Assembly (NCBI GenBank): GCA_009783465.1
Contig: WRDM01000016.1
Span: 1-51,474 of the forward strand
Direction of reading: 5' to 3'
From: Phycisphaerae bacterium
GTDB taxonomy: Bacteria > Planctomycetota > Phycisphaerae > SM23-33
DNA: 51,474 bases
Position 1 is the first letter of the stretch, and each line of letters begins with the position of its first letter. The notes beneath the pieces were generated by a model. The model did no database searches. It saw only the letters and a program-made list of their open reading frames with translations, and had not been told where the DNA came from. Shown here one piece after another: positions 41,587 through 49,961 of this stretch. Both the position numbers and the translations under genes were made by a program.

Positions 41587-42840
41587 TCACCGGAAATCAA
41601 ACACGACTCGCACCGCACCTTGACTTGCCTTATTCAGCGCCGTCGCGAACGCTTCCCGATACTCCGCCAGCGCGAAGCGGTGCGTCAACAGCCCATCCGT
41701 CGGCAGCGTGCCGGCCTGCATGAACTCGTGCACCAATGGATACGTGCCGATCCGCCTGCCCTGCCAGTGCTCCACCTGCCGCCCGTACGCGCCGAGGATC
41801 GTCAGCTCGCGGAACCACACCGGCGTCCAGTCCACGCCCACGCCATGGCCGGTGCCCACGAGCACAACCTTGCCGCGGCCTGCCGTCCATTTCACGCACT
41901 CGCCAAGCGATAGCACCGACCCCACACAATCGAACACGACGTCGTATCCGCCGCTGAGCATCAGGTTGCCGAAACGAACCTCGCGCACCCGCCCGCCCGT
42001 CCGCACGGCGATTTCTTCGAACCGCTCCCGCGACGTGCGGGCCTGCCGGAGCACGATCTCACTCGCGCCCATCTTCCTGCCCAGCGAGGCCTGGAATTCG
42101 TGACGGGCGGCCAGGTCGATCCGCCCCGCGAACCCCGTCGCCCGCAGCGCGGCCACGCAGCCAAGCCCGAGAATGCCGCCGCCGTACACCAGCACCGTCG
42201 GCGAGTTGTCTTGTAATTCCGCCCGCAGCACGGCGTGCAGGCTGCATGCCAGCGGATCGGTGAGGACGGCCTGTTCGTCGGAAAGCTCGTCGCTGACGGG
42301 CACGAGTTGGCTGACGTGCGCGACGAACTGCTCGCCGTACGCACCGCCGGTTCGCGCGTTGTAGCCGATGCTCGTGCCCGGCGGCAGGCGGTATCGGCCG
42401 ACGCCGTCGCCGTCGAAATTCTCGCACGCCCCGAACGCCCCGCGACGGCAGCATTCGCAGAGCGGCTCGATCCCGCGAGGCACGCACGAAAGCGTCGGCT
42501 CCACGCACACGCGACGACCCACCCACGAAGGATCCACCGCCGGGCCGACCGACGCCACCTCGGACACGTTTTCGTGCCCCAGCAGCAGCGGCGTGGAACT
42601 GTAGGCCTGGAGAATCGAGTTGGGCCTCTGCTTCTGCGCAAGGATGGCCAGGTCAGTCCCACACAGGCCCGCCAGCCGCGTCCGCACGCGAACCCAGTCG
42701 TCGCCCGGCAGCTCCGGCGCAACCATCTCGCCAAGCCGCAACCCGCCCAACGACGACAACACCGCCCCCGGCCAAACCGGCCACAGCGCCTTACACACCG
42801 CCCACGAGAGCGGCTTGATGTTCAGAACCAATGCTCGCAT
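41587..42840 (-). CDS. Zinc-type medium-chain dehydrogenase
   Basis: 417 residues, slightly long. Catalytic-zinc ligands Cys60 (CGTD) and GHEN near 92; structural-zinc cysteines in CVPRGIEPLCECCRRGAFGAC (four or more Cys). Rossmann motif VLVYGGGILGLGCV near 215. The family oxidises polyols or alcohols with NAD(P). The N-terminal extension of about 30 residues (KPLSWAVCKALWP) is unusual. It is bounded by D elements on both sides. Confidence 0.85.
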   Translation of the reverse strand: MRALVLNIKPLSWAVCKALWPVWPGAVLSSLGGLRLGEMVAPELPGDDWVRVRTRLAGLCGTDLAILAQKQRPNSILQAYSSTPLLLGHENVSEVASVGPAVDPSWVGRRVCVEPTLSCVPRGIEPLCECCRRGAFGACENFDGDGVGRYRLPPGTSIGYNARTGGAYGEQFVAHVSQLVPVSDELSDEQAVLTDPLACSLHAVLRAELQDNSPTVLVYGGGILGLGCVAALRATGFAGRIDLAARHEFQASLGRKMGASEIVLRQARTSRERFEEIAVRTGGRVREVRFGNLMLSGGYDVVFDCVGSVLSLGECVKWTAGRGKVVLVGTGHGVGVDWTPVWFRELTILGAYGRQVEHWQGRRIGTYPLVHEFMQAGTLPTDGLLTHRFALAEYREAFATALNKASQGAVRVVFDFR

Positions 42841-42919
42841 GGTGGTGTTGTAGCACAGAATGTCTGTTTATAGAAGGCATAGGACACCGTGAGTTTCCGC
42901 CAGAGAGTCCGACGAGTTC

Positions 42920-43239
42920 GGCTGGACCGTCTTAGCGGTGTTGGGTAGCCCAGGGTGAGCCTGTACTCAGGCGAACCCTGGGAATAGCGGTTTTTCCCCA
43001 TAAAATCGTGCCTGACGCCACTGGCCGAGGTCGCACCATCATGCGAGTACGGCTTCGAACGACGCGAACACGGGAAAACGCATGTCGTTCGATGTCGTCT
43101 TCATGCGACGGTATGACTTGTAGCCAGTGGCGTCAGGCACGATGAAGAAACTCCAGTATCCCCTACCCCAGGGTTCGCCGAGTACGGCTCACCCTGGGCT
43201 ACCCAACGCCGCCCCTTTGGGGCTAAGACGGGTCCAGCC
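42920..43239. repeat. D-family large inverted repeat, second copy
   Basis: Arms GGCTGGACCGTCTTAG and CTAAGACGGGTCCAGCC outermost; then TTGGGTAGCCCAGGGTGAGC and GCTCACCCTGGGCTACCCAA; then CGTGCCTGACGCCACTGGCC and the exact complement; then TCGAACGACG. Core stems match the 41169 copy; the loop diverges. It fills most of the 480-base spacer before hisB. Confidence 0.93.
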
Positions 43240-43320
43240 GTTATGAACGTCCAGCCCTTTCAATCATCCCGCCACATGCCCGACCACTCGTCCCGCCGTC
43301 AGAAAAGAAGGTCGCTCACC

Positions 43321-43908
43321 TCACAAGGTACCCTTCGTGCTCGGCATTTGGCCATCGCGTTGGGGGTCGATGCGGATGGCCGCTCGCAGCGCCTGGGCGA
43401 CGGCTTTGAAGATCGCCTCGGCAATGTGGTGGTCGTTGCCGCCGTATCGCACGTTGACGTGCAGATTCAGTCCGCCCTCGCGGCAGAACGCCTGGAGGAA
43501 CTCGGCCACCAGTTGCGTGTCGAACTGCCCGATTTTGTCGCCGGGGAACGTGACGTTGAAGACCAGCATCGCCCGCCCGGAGATGTCCAGTGACGCCTCG
43601 GCGAGGGCTTCGTCCATCGGCACGGCCGCGTAGCCGTATCGCCGGATGCCGGCCTTGTCGCCCAGCGCCTTGACCATCGCCTGCCCGAGGCAGATGCCCA
43701 CGTCTTCGACGGTGTGATGATCGTCCACCTGCAAATCCCCGGCCGCCCGCACGTCGAGATCGCACAAGCTGTGCTTGCCCAGATGGTCGAGCATGTGATC
43801 GAGAAACCCCACGCCCGTCGCCGCGGACACTGCCCCCGTACCCTCCAGCGACAGCGACAGCGTAATCTTAGTTTCCTTCGTGGCCCGTTGGATTTGTGCG
43901 GTTCTCAT
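43321..43908 (-). CDS. hisB: Imidazoleglycerol-phosphate dehydratase
   Basis: Removes water from imidazole glycerol phosphate, the seventh step of histidine synthesis; cytoplasmic 24-mer with manganese. 195 residues, the monofunctional form. [13 protein letters not shown] at 34-46, DDHHTVEDV at 62-70 and [11 protein letters not shown] near 160 provide the metal-binding histidines. Start is ATG 43908 ([10 protein letters not shown]). No other his gene is in the window. It faces the methyltransferase gene across an F palindrome. Confidence 0.96.
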   Translation of the reverse strand: MRTAQIQRATKETKITLSLSLEGTGAVSAATGVGFLDHMLDHLGKHSLCDLDVRAAGDLQVDDHHTVEDVGICLGQAMVKALGDKAGIRRYGYAAVPMDEALAEASLDISGRAMLVFNVTFPGDKIGQFDTQLVAEFLQAFCREGGLNLHVNVRYGGNDHHIAEAIFKAVAQALRAAIRIDPQRDGQMPSTKGTL

Positions 43909-43978
43909 GGGGGGAAGTATACCACAAAAAGCCAGTCGTCAGTTTTTTTCGATAATCGACGGTAAAATCATTCCGCCA

Positions 43979-44038
43979 GTTCGAGGGAACCGTTTTAGTT
44001 AACTGGTTAACTAGTCAACTAAAACGGTTCCCTCGAAC
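43979..44038. repeat. F-family perfect-arm palindrome
   Basis: 60 bases: GTTCGAGGGAACCGTTTTAG, then TTAACTGGTTAAC..., ending AACGGTTCCCTCGAAC. It is almost completely self-complementary and lies between the divergent hisB and methyltransferase genes. Confidence 0.93.
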
Positions 44039-44117
44039 AAACGATCCTTCTTCACCCACACGCCGCGAATCGCGAATATTCTCCTCGCACGGGAACTAAC
44101 CGGGTATACTGACACTC

Positions 44118-44963
44118 ATGGAACGATCCGATACCGCGGGATGGACCGACGGATTGGTGTTTGAGCGGGTGTCCGCTCTTCGCCGGGGTGTGAAGGCTGC
44201 TCTGGTTCATCCGCTGGCTAACTATATGCCCGCCGCCCTGCTGCGATGGGTGCTGCGCGTCACCGAGAGCGAACTGGCCGCCGCCAACTGGGCCGACCCC
44301 GGCGGGTGGCGGAGCATGGTCATCAGTTACGACGGCAAGCCCCGGCAGATCGCCGACAAAGTGCTCGTCAGCGCCGGCACGATGTCGATGGCGCTGCGGA
44401 ACCGCCGCCTCCTGGGCGCGCGCGCGCTCGCCAAACTCATCGACGCCGCCGACACCGCCGAACCCGCCCACGTGCTCTGCCTCGGCGCCGGGCCTGGCTG
44501 CATTATCTCCGACGCCATGCTCCAGGCCCGCCGCCCGTCGCGCGCCACGCTGGTGGACCTCTCCGCCGACGCGTTCGACTACGGCCGCTCGCTGGCCGAC
44601 CGCCTGGGCCTGTCGGACCGCATGCGGTTCGTGCAGGGCGACGTCCGCGACGTCGCGGCCATGCTCGACGGGCGGGTGGATCTTGTGAAAATGCTCGGCA
44701 TCTGCGAATATCTGCCCGATGACGTCGTGGTGAGCATCGCGCGGGCGGTGCACGCGGTCATGCCCGGCGGGGCGAGCATCGTGTTGAACAGCCTCTCGCC
44801 CGCCCACGGGACGGACCGATTTTTCCGCCGCGTGTTCGGGCTTCACATGATTCATCGTGACGCGTCGCGCCTGCGGGACCTGATGGGCCAGGCGGGCTTT
44901 GGGAATTTCACGACGCTTCGCGAGCCGCTGGGCGTGTACGACGTTATAATCGGGAGCACATGA
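44118..44963 (+). CDS. Class I SAM-dependent methyltransferase
   Basis: 281 residues. SAM-binding motif VLCLGAGPGC near 119-128 (usual GxGxG), followed by VDLSADAFDYG (motif II acidic), RFVQGDVRD and LVKMLGICEYLPDDVV. The N-terminal 110 residues are helical and may cap the substrate. The target is unknown. Stop overlaps the next ATG (ATGA at 44960), so it is translated with a LarA-like racemase. I see no lipid- or RNA-specific signature. Confidence 0.82.
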   Translation: MERSDTAGWTDGLVFERVSALRRGVKAALVHPLANYMPAALLRWVLRVTESELAAANWADPGGWRSMVISYDGKPRQIADKVLVSAGTMSMALRNRRLLGARALAKLIDAADTAEPAHVLCLGAGPGCIISDAMLQARRPSRATLVDLSADAFDYGRSLADRLGLSDRMRFVQGDVRDVAAMLDGRVDLVKMLGICEYLPDDVVVSIARAVHAVMPGGASIVLNSLSPAHGTDRFFRRVFGLHMIHRDASRLRDLMGQAGFGNFTTLREPLGVYDVIIGST

Positions 44964-46291
44964 GCGAACAGCTTCAGTCCGCCGAGTCCGAACCGTTGCC
45001 GATCCATTTACCCGACGAGTGGGAGATGGCGCAGGTGGCGGCCTCTTCGCTGCGCCCGGCGGGCGAGGACTGGCCCGAAGAGTTGGCCAGGGCGTTGAAC
45101 CAGCCGGGCACGGGGCTGCCGCTGGAGCGTCTGCTGGCGGCCCGGCGGGACGAGCGGGTCGTCCTCGTCGTGGAGGATTTGACGCGTCACAGCCCGCTGG
45201 ACCGGATTCTGCCGATCCTGCTCCGCGAGATCCGCCACGCGGGCGTCGAGGATTCGCGGCTGGAGATCGTCTTCGCGACGGGCATGCATCCGCCGCTGAC
45301 GGCGGACCAGGCGCGGGCAAAGCTTGGGCCCGGCTGCGACGGCATCGCGTGGCGGTGCAATCCGTGGCAGGACGCGGCCTCGTACGATGACGTCGGGCAC
45401 GTCGGGCGTGTGGGGATTTCGGTCGATCGTGGCGTGCTGCGGGCGGGGCTGCGGATTCTCGTTTCGTCGGTGAGTCCGCATTTGCAGGCGGGGTTCGGCG
45501 GCGGCTACAAGATGCTCCTGCCCGGCTGTGCGTCGCTGGAGACGATTCGCGAGTTGCATCGCCAGGGCATCGGACGTTCGATGCGGCAGTTGGTGGGCAT
45601 CGACGCCGAGCGCAACGCGATGCGGCAGGTGATCGACGACGGCGGCGAACTTATCGACGCTGCGCACGGCAAGACGTTCGTGGTGCAGTACATTCTCGAC
45701 GAGGCGGATCAGCCGGCGGCGATTTCCACCGGCGAGCCGCTGCCCGCCCAGCGAATGCTCGCCAAACACGCGGCCGTCAGTTGCGGCGTGATCGTGCCCA
45801 GCCCCGGCGACGTGCTGATCACCGACGCCAGCCCGCGCGACTTCGATTTGTGGCAAAGTTTCAAGGGCATCGCCAACACGCTCTGGGCGGCAAGGCCTGG
45901 CGGCGTGATCATCTGCCTGACACGCTGTCCGGGCGGCATGAACAATGTCAAGCCGCCGCGATGGCCCCTCAGCCCCGCCGTCACGCGACGCGCCGTGCAA
46001 CTCCTCGGCCCGACCAACCTCGCCAATCTCGTCATGCGCCTCGCGCCGCACTTAGCGGGCGACGCGGCCTTTTTCATCCGAATGGCCACGCAGATCCTGC
46101 ACCGAAACTGGATCTACATGGTCAGCCCGAAGCTGGCCGACGACGGGGCCGCCTTCCCCGGCATCCGCATCTTCGCCACGCTCGACGACGCCCTCGCCGC
46201 CGCCCGCCTCCAGCTAGGCCCAGGCAGGCAACGCGTCGTCCACTTCCCCGCCGGCGGAATCACCTACCCCGTGCCGCAGAGAGCCACGTAA
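44960..46291 (+). CDS. LarA-like nickel-pincer racemase (DUF2088)
   Basis: 443 residues. Key residues equivalent to those of Lactobacillus LarA are present: Asp73 and Arg76 (VEDLTRHSP), His110 (FATGMHPP), His174 (SPHLQAGFGGG) and Lys184 (GGYKMLLPG), the lysine that carries the nickel-pincer nucleotide. LarA interconverts lactate enantiomers; other family members act on different alpha-hydroxy acids, and the substrate here cannot be read. larB, larC and larE, which make the cofactor, are not in the window. It overlaps the methyltransferase gene by four bases. Confidence 0.88.
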   Translation: MSEQLQSAESEPLPIHLPDEWEMAQVAASSLRPAGEDWPEELARALNQPGTGLPLERLLAARRDERVVLVVEDLTRHSPLDRILPILLREIRHAGVEDSRLEIVFATGMHPPLTADQARAKLGPGCDGIAWRCNPWQDAASYDDVGHVGRVGISVDRGVLRAGLRILVSSVSPHLQAGFGGGYKMLLPGCASLETIRELHRQGIGRSMRQLVGIDAERNAMRQVIDDGGELIDAAHGKTFVVQYILDEADQPAAISTGEPLPAQRMLAKHAAVSCGVIVPSPGDVLITDASPRDFDLWQSFKGIANTLWAARPGGVIICLTRCPGGMNNVKPPRWPLSPAVTRRAVQLLGPTNLANLVMRLAPHLAGDAAFFIRMATQILHRNWIYMVSPKLADDGAAFPGIRIFATLDDALAAARLQLGPGRQRVVHFPAGGITYPVPQRAT

Positions 46292-46308
46292 ACAAATCGA
46301 CGCGGATA

Positions 46309-46498
46309 GGGCTTGCCTCTTTGCGCTGTAGAATGTTCCTATCGACCAGCGTTGCATTACTCGACTCCACGAAGACCGAGCGGGATTACACGGATTAACG
46401 GATTTATGGACTGCCGTACGGAACGAAAAATACGAAATCCATACATTGTAGAATCCGCGTAATCCCGCTCGGTCTTCGCGAGGTCGAATTACGCAACG
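46309..46498. repeat. C inverted repeat with a left B half-arm
   Basis: Left B-type half arm GGCTTGCCTCTTTGCGCTGT at 46310 has no partner. C arms ACGAAGACCGAGCGGGATTAC (46368 on) and GTAATCCCGCTCGGTCTTCG (46459 on) are intact, bounded by CGTTGCATTACTCGAC and GTCGAATTACGCAACG. It lies between the convergent LarA-like and SDR genes. Confidence 0.88.
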
Positions 46499-46502
46499 TA
46501 CG

Positions 46503-47330
46503 TCACACGCCCGCAAACGCGTTGAATCCGCCGTCGACGGCGAGGACGCTGCCGGTGACGAAACGCGACGCGTCCGAGACGAGGTAAAGCAACGCGCCGA
46601 TCAGGTCGGCGGGTTCGCCGAAGCGTTTCATCGGCGTGTGGCCGATGACGGCCTGGCCTCGCGGCGTGAGGTTGCCCGTCGCCTGCTCGGTGAGCAGGAA
46701 GCGGTTTTGTTCGGTCAGGAAAAAGCCCGGCGCGATCGCGTTGACGCGGATGGCGGGCGAAATACCGGCCATGTACACCGCCAGCCACTGCGTGAAGTTG
46801 CTGATGGCGGCCTTGGCGGCGGCGTAGCCAACGACGTTCGTCAGCGGGCGGAACGCGGCCATGGACGTGAAATTGACGATATTTCCGGCCTGCTGTTTGG
46901 CGAGGATTTCGCCGAACATCTGACAGGGCAGCATCGTGCCGATGTTGTTGAGGTCGAAGACTTCCCGCAGCGCGGTGGCGGGGATTTGGAAGAACGGATT
47001 GTCAGGCCGGGCGGTGGCTTCGCGTTTGTTTCCGCCGGCGCCGTTGATGAGGACGTCCAGCCCGCCGAGAAAGTCAACGCTGTGCCGACAGGCGTCGCGG
47101 AGTTGCGATTCGTCCGTCACGTCGGCGGCCAGGGCGTGCACGCGGGCGGAGGCGTCGGCCTGTCGGCACTGCTCCGCGACGGCTTGCAGTTTTTCCAACG
47201 TCCGCCCAATCAACACAAGGCTCGCCCCGCGCCGCGCGAGCGCCACGGCCAACTCGCGACACAACACGCCGGCCCCGCCGGTCAGAACGACTTTTTTGCC
47301 CGCAACGCTGAAGAGGGAATCGACGGTCAT
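46503..47330 (-). CDS. Short-chain dehydrogenase/reductase, possibly D-mannonate oxidoreductase
   Basis: 275 residues. Nucleotide-binding TGGAGVLC at 17-24 (the usual last Gly is Cys), NGAGGN near 96-101, active-site YAAAK (Tyr and Lys) near 168, and APGFFLTEQNRFLL, a segment typical of SDRs that act on mannonate/fructuronate in hexuronate catabolism. Hexuronates would suit a polysaccharide-degrading context. The assignment to mannonate is moderate; SDR is certain. Start ATG 47330 (MTVDSLF). Confidence 0.85.
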   Translation of the reverse strand: MTVDSLFSVAGKKVVLTGGAGVLCRELAVALARRGASLVLIGRTLEKLQAVAEQCRQADASARVHALAADVTDESQLRDACRHSVDFLGGLDVLINGAGGNKREATARPDNPFFQIPATALREVFDLNNIGTMLPCQMFGEILAKQQAGNIVNFTSMAAFRPLTNVVGYAAAKAAISNFTQWLAVYMAGISPAIRVNAIAPGFFLTEQNRFLLTEQATGNLTPRGQAVIGHTPMKRFGEPADLIGALLYLVSDASRFVTGSVLAVDGGFNAFAGV

Positions 47331-47388
47331 AGACTATCCTTTTTCGTTTGTGCGAATTATAAGAGAAGTTGTAAGCCGGTGGAAGTCT

Positions 47389-47498
47389 GTAACGAGTGAC
47401 GTTCAGGCAAACATAGGTATATTTTCCTTTTTTCGCGCCGAGCACGAAGATCACGCGAAAAAGGAACACACATGCATCCGATTGTCGTCACTCGTTAC
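47389..47498. repeat. I-family nested inverted repeat overlapping a gene end
   Basis: Outer GTAACGAGTGACG with CGTCACTCGTTAC; inner TTCCTTTTTTCGCG with CGCGAAAAAGGAA. The right outer arm overlaps the DUF192 stop codon (TAA inside CGTAACG on the minus strand). Confidence 0.85.
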
Positions 47499-48046
47499 GG
47501 GGTTCTCCCCGGCAGCGGGATATTCGGATCGAGCGTGACGCGGTCGCCGACGCGGACGCCGGCTTGGCCCAATGCGCCGGCGGGGACTTCCAGCGCCAGC
47601 AGTGCGGGGACTCCGGAGGAGTAGAGTTTCAGGTCGTCGCGGTGCGTGTCGAGCGGTTCGTTGGGCATGGTGTGGATTTTCACGATGAAGCCGGCGGCGT
47701 CGATGAACGCGATGTCCAGCGGGATCAGGCAGTCCTTCATCCAGAAGGTCATCACGTGCGGTTTGTCGTAGACAAACAGCATGCCCCGGCCAGCGGGAAG
47801 TTCGTCGCGTCGGCCCAAGCCAAGGCTCTGCTGGGCTTCCGTAACGGCCAATTCCACCTGCCAGGACGCCTGGGCGATACGGACTTCGTACAGCGCCAAT
47901 TGCGGTGTTGGCTGCGGTTTTGTCGTCGGCCACCAGGTGTCGACCTTCACCGCCGCGACGATGACGCCGACCGCCAGGGCCAGGAACACGGCGGGAGTGA
48001 TCCACCGTTTCGTCGGCAGCCGGGTTGGGTATTTTCGGCGAATCAT
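47495..48046 (-). CDS. DUF192-family membrane-anchored protein
   Basis: 183 residues: a basic N-terminus, one membrane helix (about 16-33), a short linker and a DUF192 domain (60-180: VTEAQQSLGLGRRDELPAGRGMLFVY, MTFWMKDCLIPLDIAFID, KIHTMP). The family fold is a small beta-sandwich of unknown biochemical role, usually exported. The stop falls inside the I repeat. Its ATG overlaps the maf stop by four bases (ATGA), so the pair is coupled. Confidence 0.88.
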   Translation of the reverse strand: MIRRKYPTRLPTKRWITPAVFLALAVGVIVAAVKVDTWWPTTKPQPTPQLALYEVRIAQASWQVELAVTEAQQSLGLGRRDELPAGRGMLFVYDKPHVMTFWMKDCLIPLDIAFIDAAGFIVKIHTMPNEPLDTHRDDLKLYSSGVPALLALEVPAGALGQAGVRVGDRVTLDPNIPLPGRTP

Positions 48047-48630
48047 ACGTGTTGAATTTCCTGAAGCATCCGCGCCAGCAGTTCCATCGGCAGGCCGACC
48101 ACGTTACTCCAACTGCCTTCGATGGACTCGATGTAGCGGTCGGCAGTTTCCTGAATGGCGTACGCGCCGGCCTTGCCCTGCCACTCCATCGTGGCGATGT
48201 ACGTGTCGATGTCGCCCGGCGAGAGCGGCTTCATGCGGACGTGCGTGACGTCGCTGGCGATGAGCCTGCCTCGCCCGACGTCCAGCAAGGCCACGCCCGT
48301 GACCACCTGGTGACGCGTGCCCGAGAGCATACCGAGCATGCGGCGGGCGTCGGCTTCGTCGGCGGGCTTGCCCAGGACCGCCTCACCGACGGCGACGATG
48401 GTGTCGGCCCCGAGAATCAACCCCTCGCTCCGCGGATCGTCGGCGATCGTGCGGGCTTTAAAATACGCCAGCGCCTCTGCTTGCTGCGACGGCGACAGCC
48501 CATGAAACGCCTCGTCCGGCTCGGCGATCGTCGGCGCGCGAACGGAAAATGCAACCCCGCTCTCCGCCAGCAACTGCCGCCGACGCGGACTCGAAGACGC
48601 CAAAACTATAGGCCGTGTGTTCGTGATCAT
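48043..48630 (-). CDS. maf: Maf-family nucleotide pyrophosphatase
   Basis: Hydrolyses non-canonical or methylated NTPs (in known members dTTP, UTP or m7GTP) and limits septum formation. 195 residues from ATG 48630. SSSPRRRQLL at 12-21, the catalytic GADTIV near 76-81, GKPADEADARRML and EWQGKAGAYAIQ are all in place. The start at 48630 (MITNTRP) gives the usual N-terminus. It overlaps DUF192 downstream. Confidence 0.93.
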   Translation of the reverse strand: MITNTRPIVLASSSPRRRQLLAESGVAFSVRAPTIAEPDEAFHGLSPSQQAEALAYFKARTIADDPRSEGLILGADTIVAVGEAVLGKPADEADARRMLGMLSGTRHQVVTGVALLDVGRGRLIASDVTHVRMKPLSPGDIDTYIATMEWQGKAGAYAIQETADRYIESIEGSWSNVVGLPMELLARMLQEIQHV

Positions 48631-48989
48631 AACCGTTTCGTCTTGTATCGTACTAACAGTATACTCGCATTCATTCACCGAGACCAGCAGCGAGGGGCCA
48701 CAAACCTTTGCGTTGGCAAACATAGAAAAGGCAAAGCCCTATCTACATTCTCCTGAATCCGACGCGGAAAAAATTCGCGAAAATTCGCAAAAATTTGCCT
48801 GATTTTGGCCCTAGGCGGTAATTCGGCCTGCCTCTATAATACGATTATCGCACGGTGTATAGCGTGGCGATCACGACGTCGCGGAGCGTCAAGGCGCGGT
48901 GGTGAGCCTCGGTTTTCGACCGAAAATCAGTGGTTTTCGGGGAAAATTCCGTGGCCGCGCCGGCCAATATTTTCCAGGAGGGCTGTCCG
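48631..48989. other. Divergent spacer with possible promoter
   Basis: 359 bases between maf (minus) and the 92-residue protein (plus). It contains TATAAT at 48835 and a 150-base stretch before the coding start in which GGTTTTCG occurs twice around CGAAAAT. No E/F palindrome is present here. I cannot assign a riboswitch. Confidence 0.45.
48835..48840 (+). promoter_or_regulatory. Possible -10 box
   Basis: TATAAT in CCTCTATAATACG, about 150 bases upstream of the small coding sequence. The -35 position (TAGGCG) is poor, so this is tentative. Confidence 0.35.
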
Positions 48990-49268
48990 ATGGACGAAAT
49001 GATGTTGAAAAAACGAATGCACGAACTGGTGGCGATTGTTTCGGCCACGCCGCAGGCGCAGAAGGTCGCCGGCGGGGCCTATCACCCGGAACTGCCCCCG
49101 CAGGAATCCTCCGAGGCGGCGTTCGCGTTTCTTCAATTGCAGCTCAAATACCTGGTGTTCGACGTGGAGGCGACCCGGCGGGAAAATCGGTATCTGCGAC
49201 AACTGCTGGAAAACCGCCCGCAGCCGCCACGGTCCACCGAAAAAGACGACGACATCATGCCGTTCTAG
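48990..49268 (+). CDS. Small hypothetical protein, likely coiled coil
   Basis: 92 residues from ATG 48990 (MDEMMLKKRMHELV), preceded by CAGGAGG. Two helical segments (about 1-20 and 45-75: AFAFLQLQLKYLVFDVEATRRENRYLRQLL) have heptad-like spacing of Leu/Phe. The tail is acidic and ends DDDIMPF. No known motif. The upstream ATG at 48930 is in frame but lacks a ribosome site. It may be a small regulator or adaptor; this is not determinable. Confidence 0.65.
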   Translation: MDEMMLKKRMHELVAIVSATPQAQKVAGGAYHPELPPQESSEAAFAFLQLQLKYLVFDVEATRRENRYLRQLLENRPQPPRSTEKDDDIMPF

Positions 49269-49290
49269 AGGGCACATTCATTTTCACTAC

Positions 49291-49334
49291 ACAGGCACCC
49301 TGCTTCGCTCTTCGAGCTACGCAGGGTGCCTGTG
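49291..49334. repeat. G palindrome
   Basis: ACAGGCACCCTGC and GCAGGGTGCCTGT enclose TTCGCTCTTCGAGC. Perfect 13-base arms. It lies between convergent genes. The core recurs inside the U32 gene at 32716. Confidence 0.85.
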
Positions 49335-49352
49335 GTCATTCGGAAAGGTGCT

Positions 49353-49393
49353 CACAAAACAAACGGACGCCGAGGCCTTGCCTCGAACGTCCG
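49353..49393 (-). terminator. Terminator after the RD-rich protein gene
   Basis: On the minus strand: CGGACGTTCGAGG, a short loop, CCTCGGCGTCCG, then TTTGTTTTG. It lies about 45 bases after the stop codon. Confidence 0.75.
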
Positions 49394-49437
49394 CTGTTCT
49401 CCCTCCGTGGAATCTGTCCGGGTCTGCCACATCCTGC

Positions 49438-49830
49438 CTATCGACCGACCACGATGGTCACGCCGACGCGGGGCGTCACGATCGTGCGTGTGATGACGGT
49501 GCGAGGCTCGCACACGGTGACGTAACGGGTGGTCGTGTAGGTCGGGCAGACCGCGGCGGGTCGGTACGTCGTAGTGTAACCGCTGCTGTAGCGTACCGGC
49601 GCGGGCATCGGCTTGACGAATTTGGGGCCGCCCACGACGATCACGCGCCGGTTGTCGAACCGGCTGTCGTAACGACTGTCGTGCCGATTGTCATACCGTT
49701 TGTCGAATCGCCCATGATCGCGGCCTCGATCGTATCGGCCGTGATCCCGGCCTCCCGCCATCGCGCTGGTGCTCACCAGCATCGCCAATCCCAACGCGCC
49801 CACCATCATCCATCCTGTCATACGTTTCAT
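49438..49830 (-). CDS. Small exported Arg/Asp/Tyr-rich protein
   Basis: 130 residues with a signal peptide (hydrophobic 7-20, AMA cleavage near 25). The mature start is a run of R-D/H-Y repeats (GRYDRG, KRYDNR, SRYDSR), followed by a Pro/Thr/Tyr-rich tail and VITRTIV. AAGGAG precedes ATG 49830. The low-complexity composition and export fit a cell-surface or matrix component; no family is recognised. A terminator and a G palindrome lie downstream. Confidence 0.7.
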   Translation of the reverse strand: MKRMTGWMMVGALGLAMLVSTSAMAGGRDHGRYDRGRDHGRFDKRYDNRHDSRYDSRFDNRRVIVVGGPKFVKPMPAPVRYSSGYTTTYRPAAVCPTYTTTRYVTVCEPRTVITRTIVTPRVGVTIVVGR

Positions 49831-49961
49831 TGCCTACTCCTTCGCGTTTGATGTTTCCGATTTCGTTCACCCCGCCAGCCACATTCAACCGGCGAGCCTG
49901 TGCCTCAGGCAACACGAGGTAAGACAACGCGGACAGGGAAAGGTTAGTGGGGATTTGAAAA

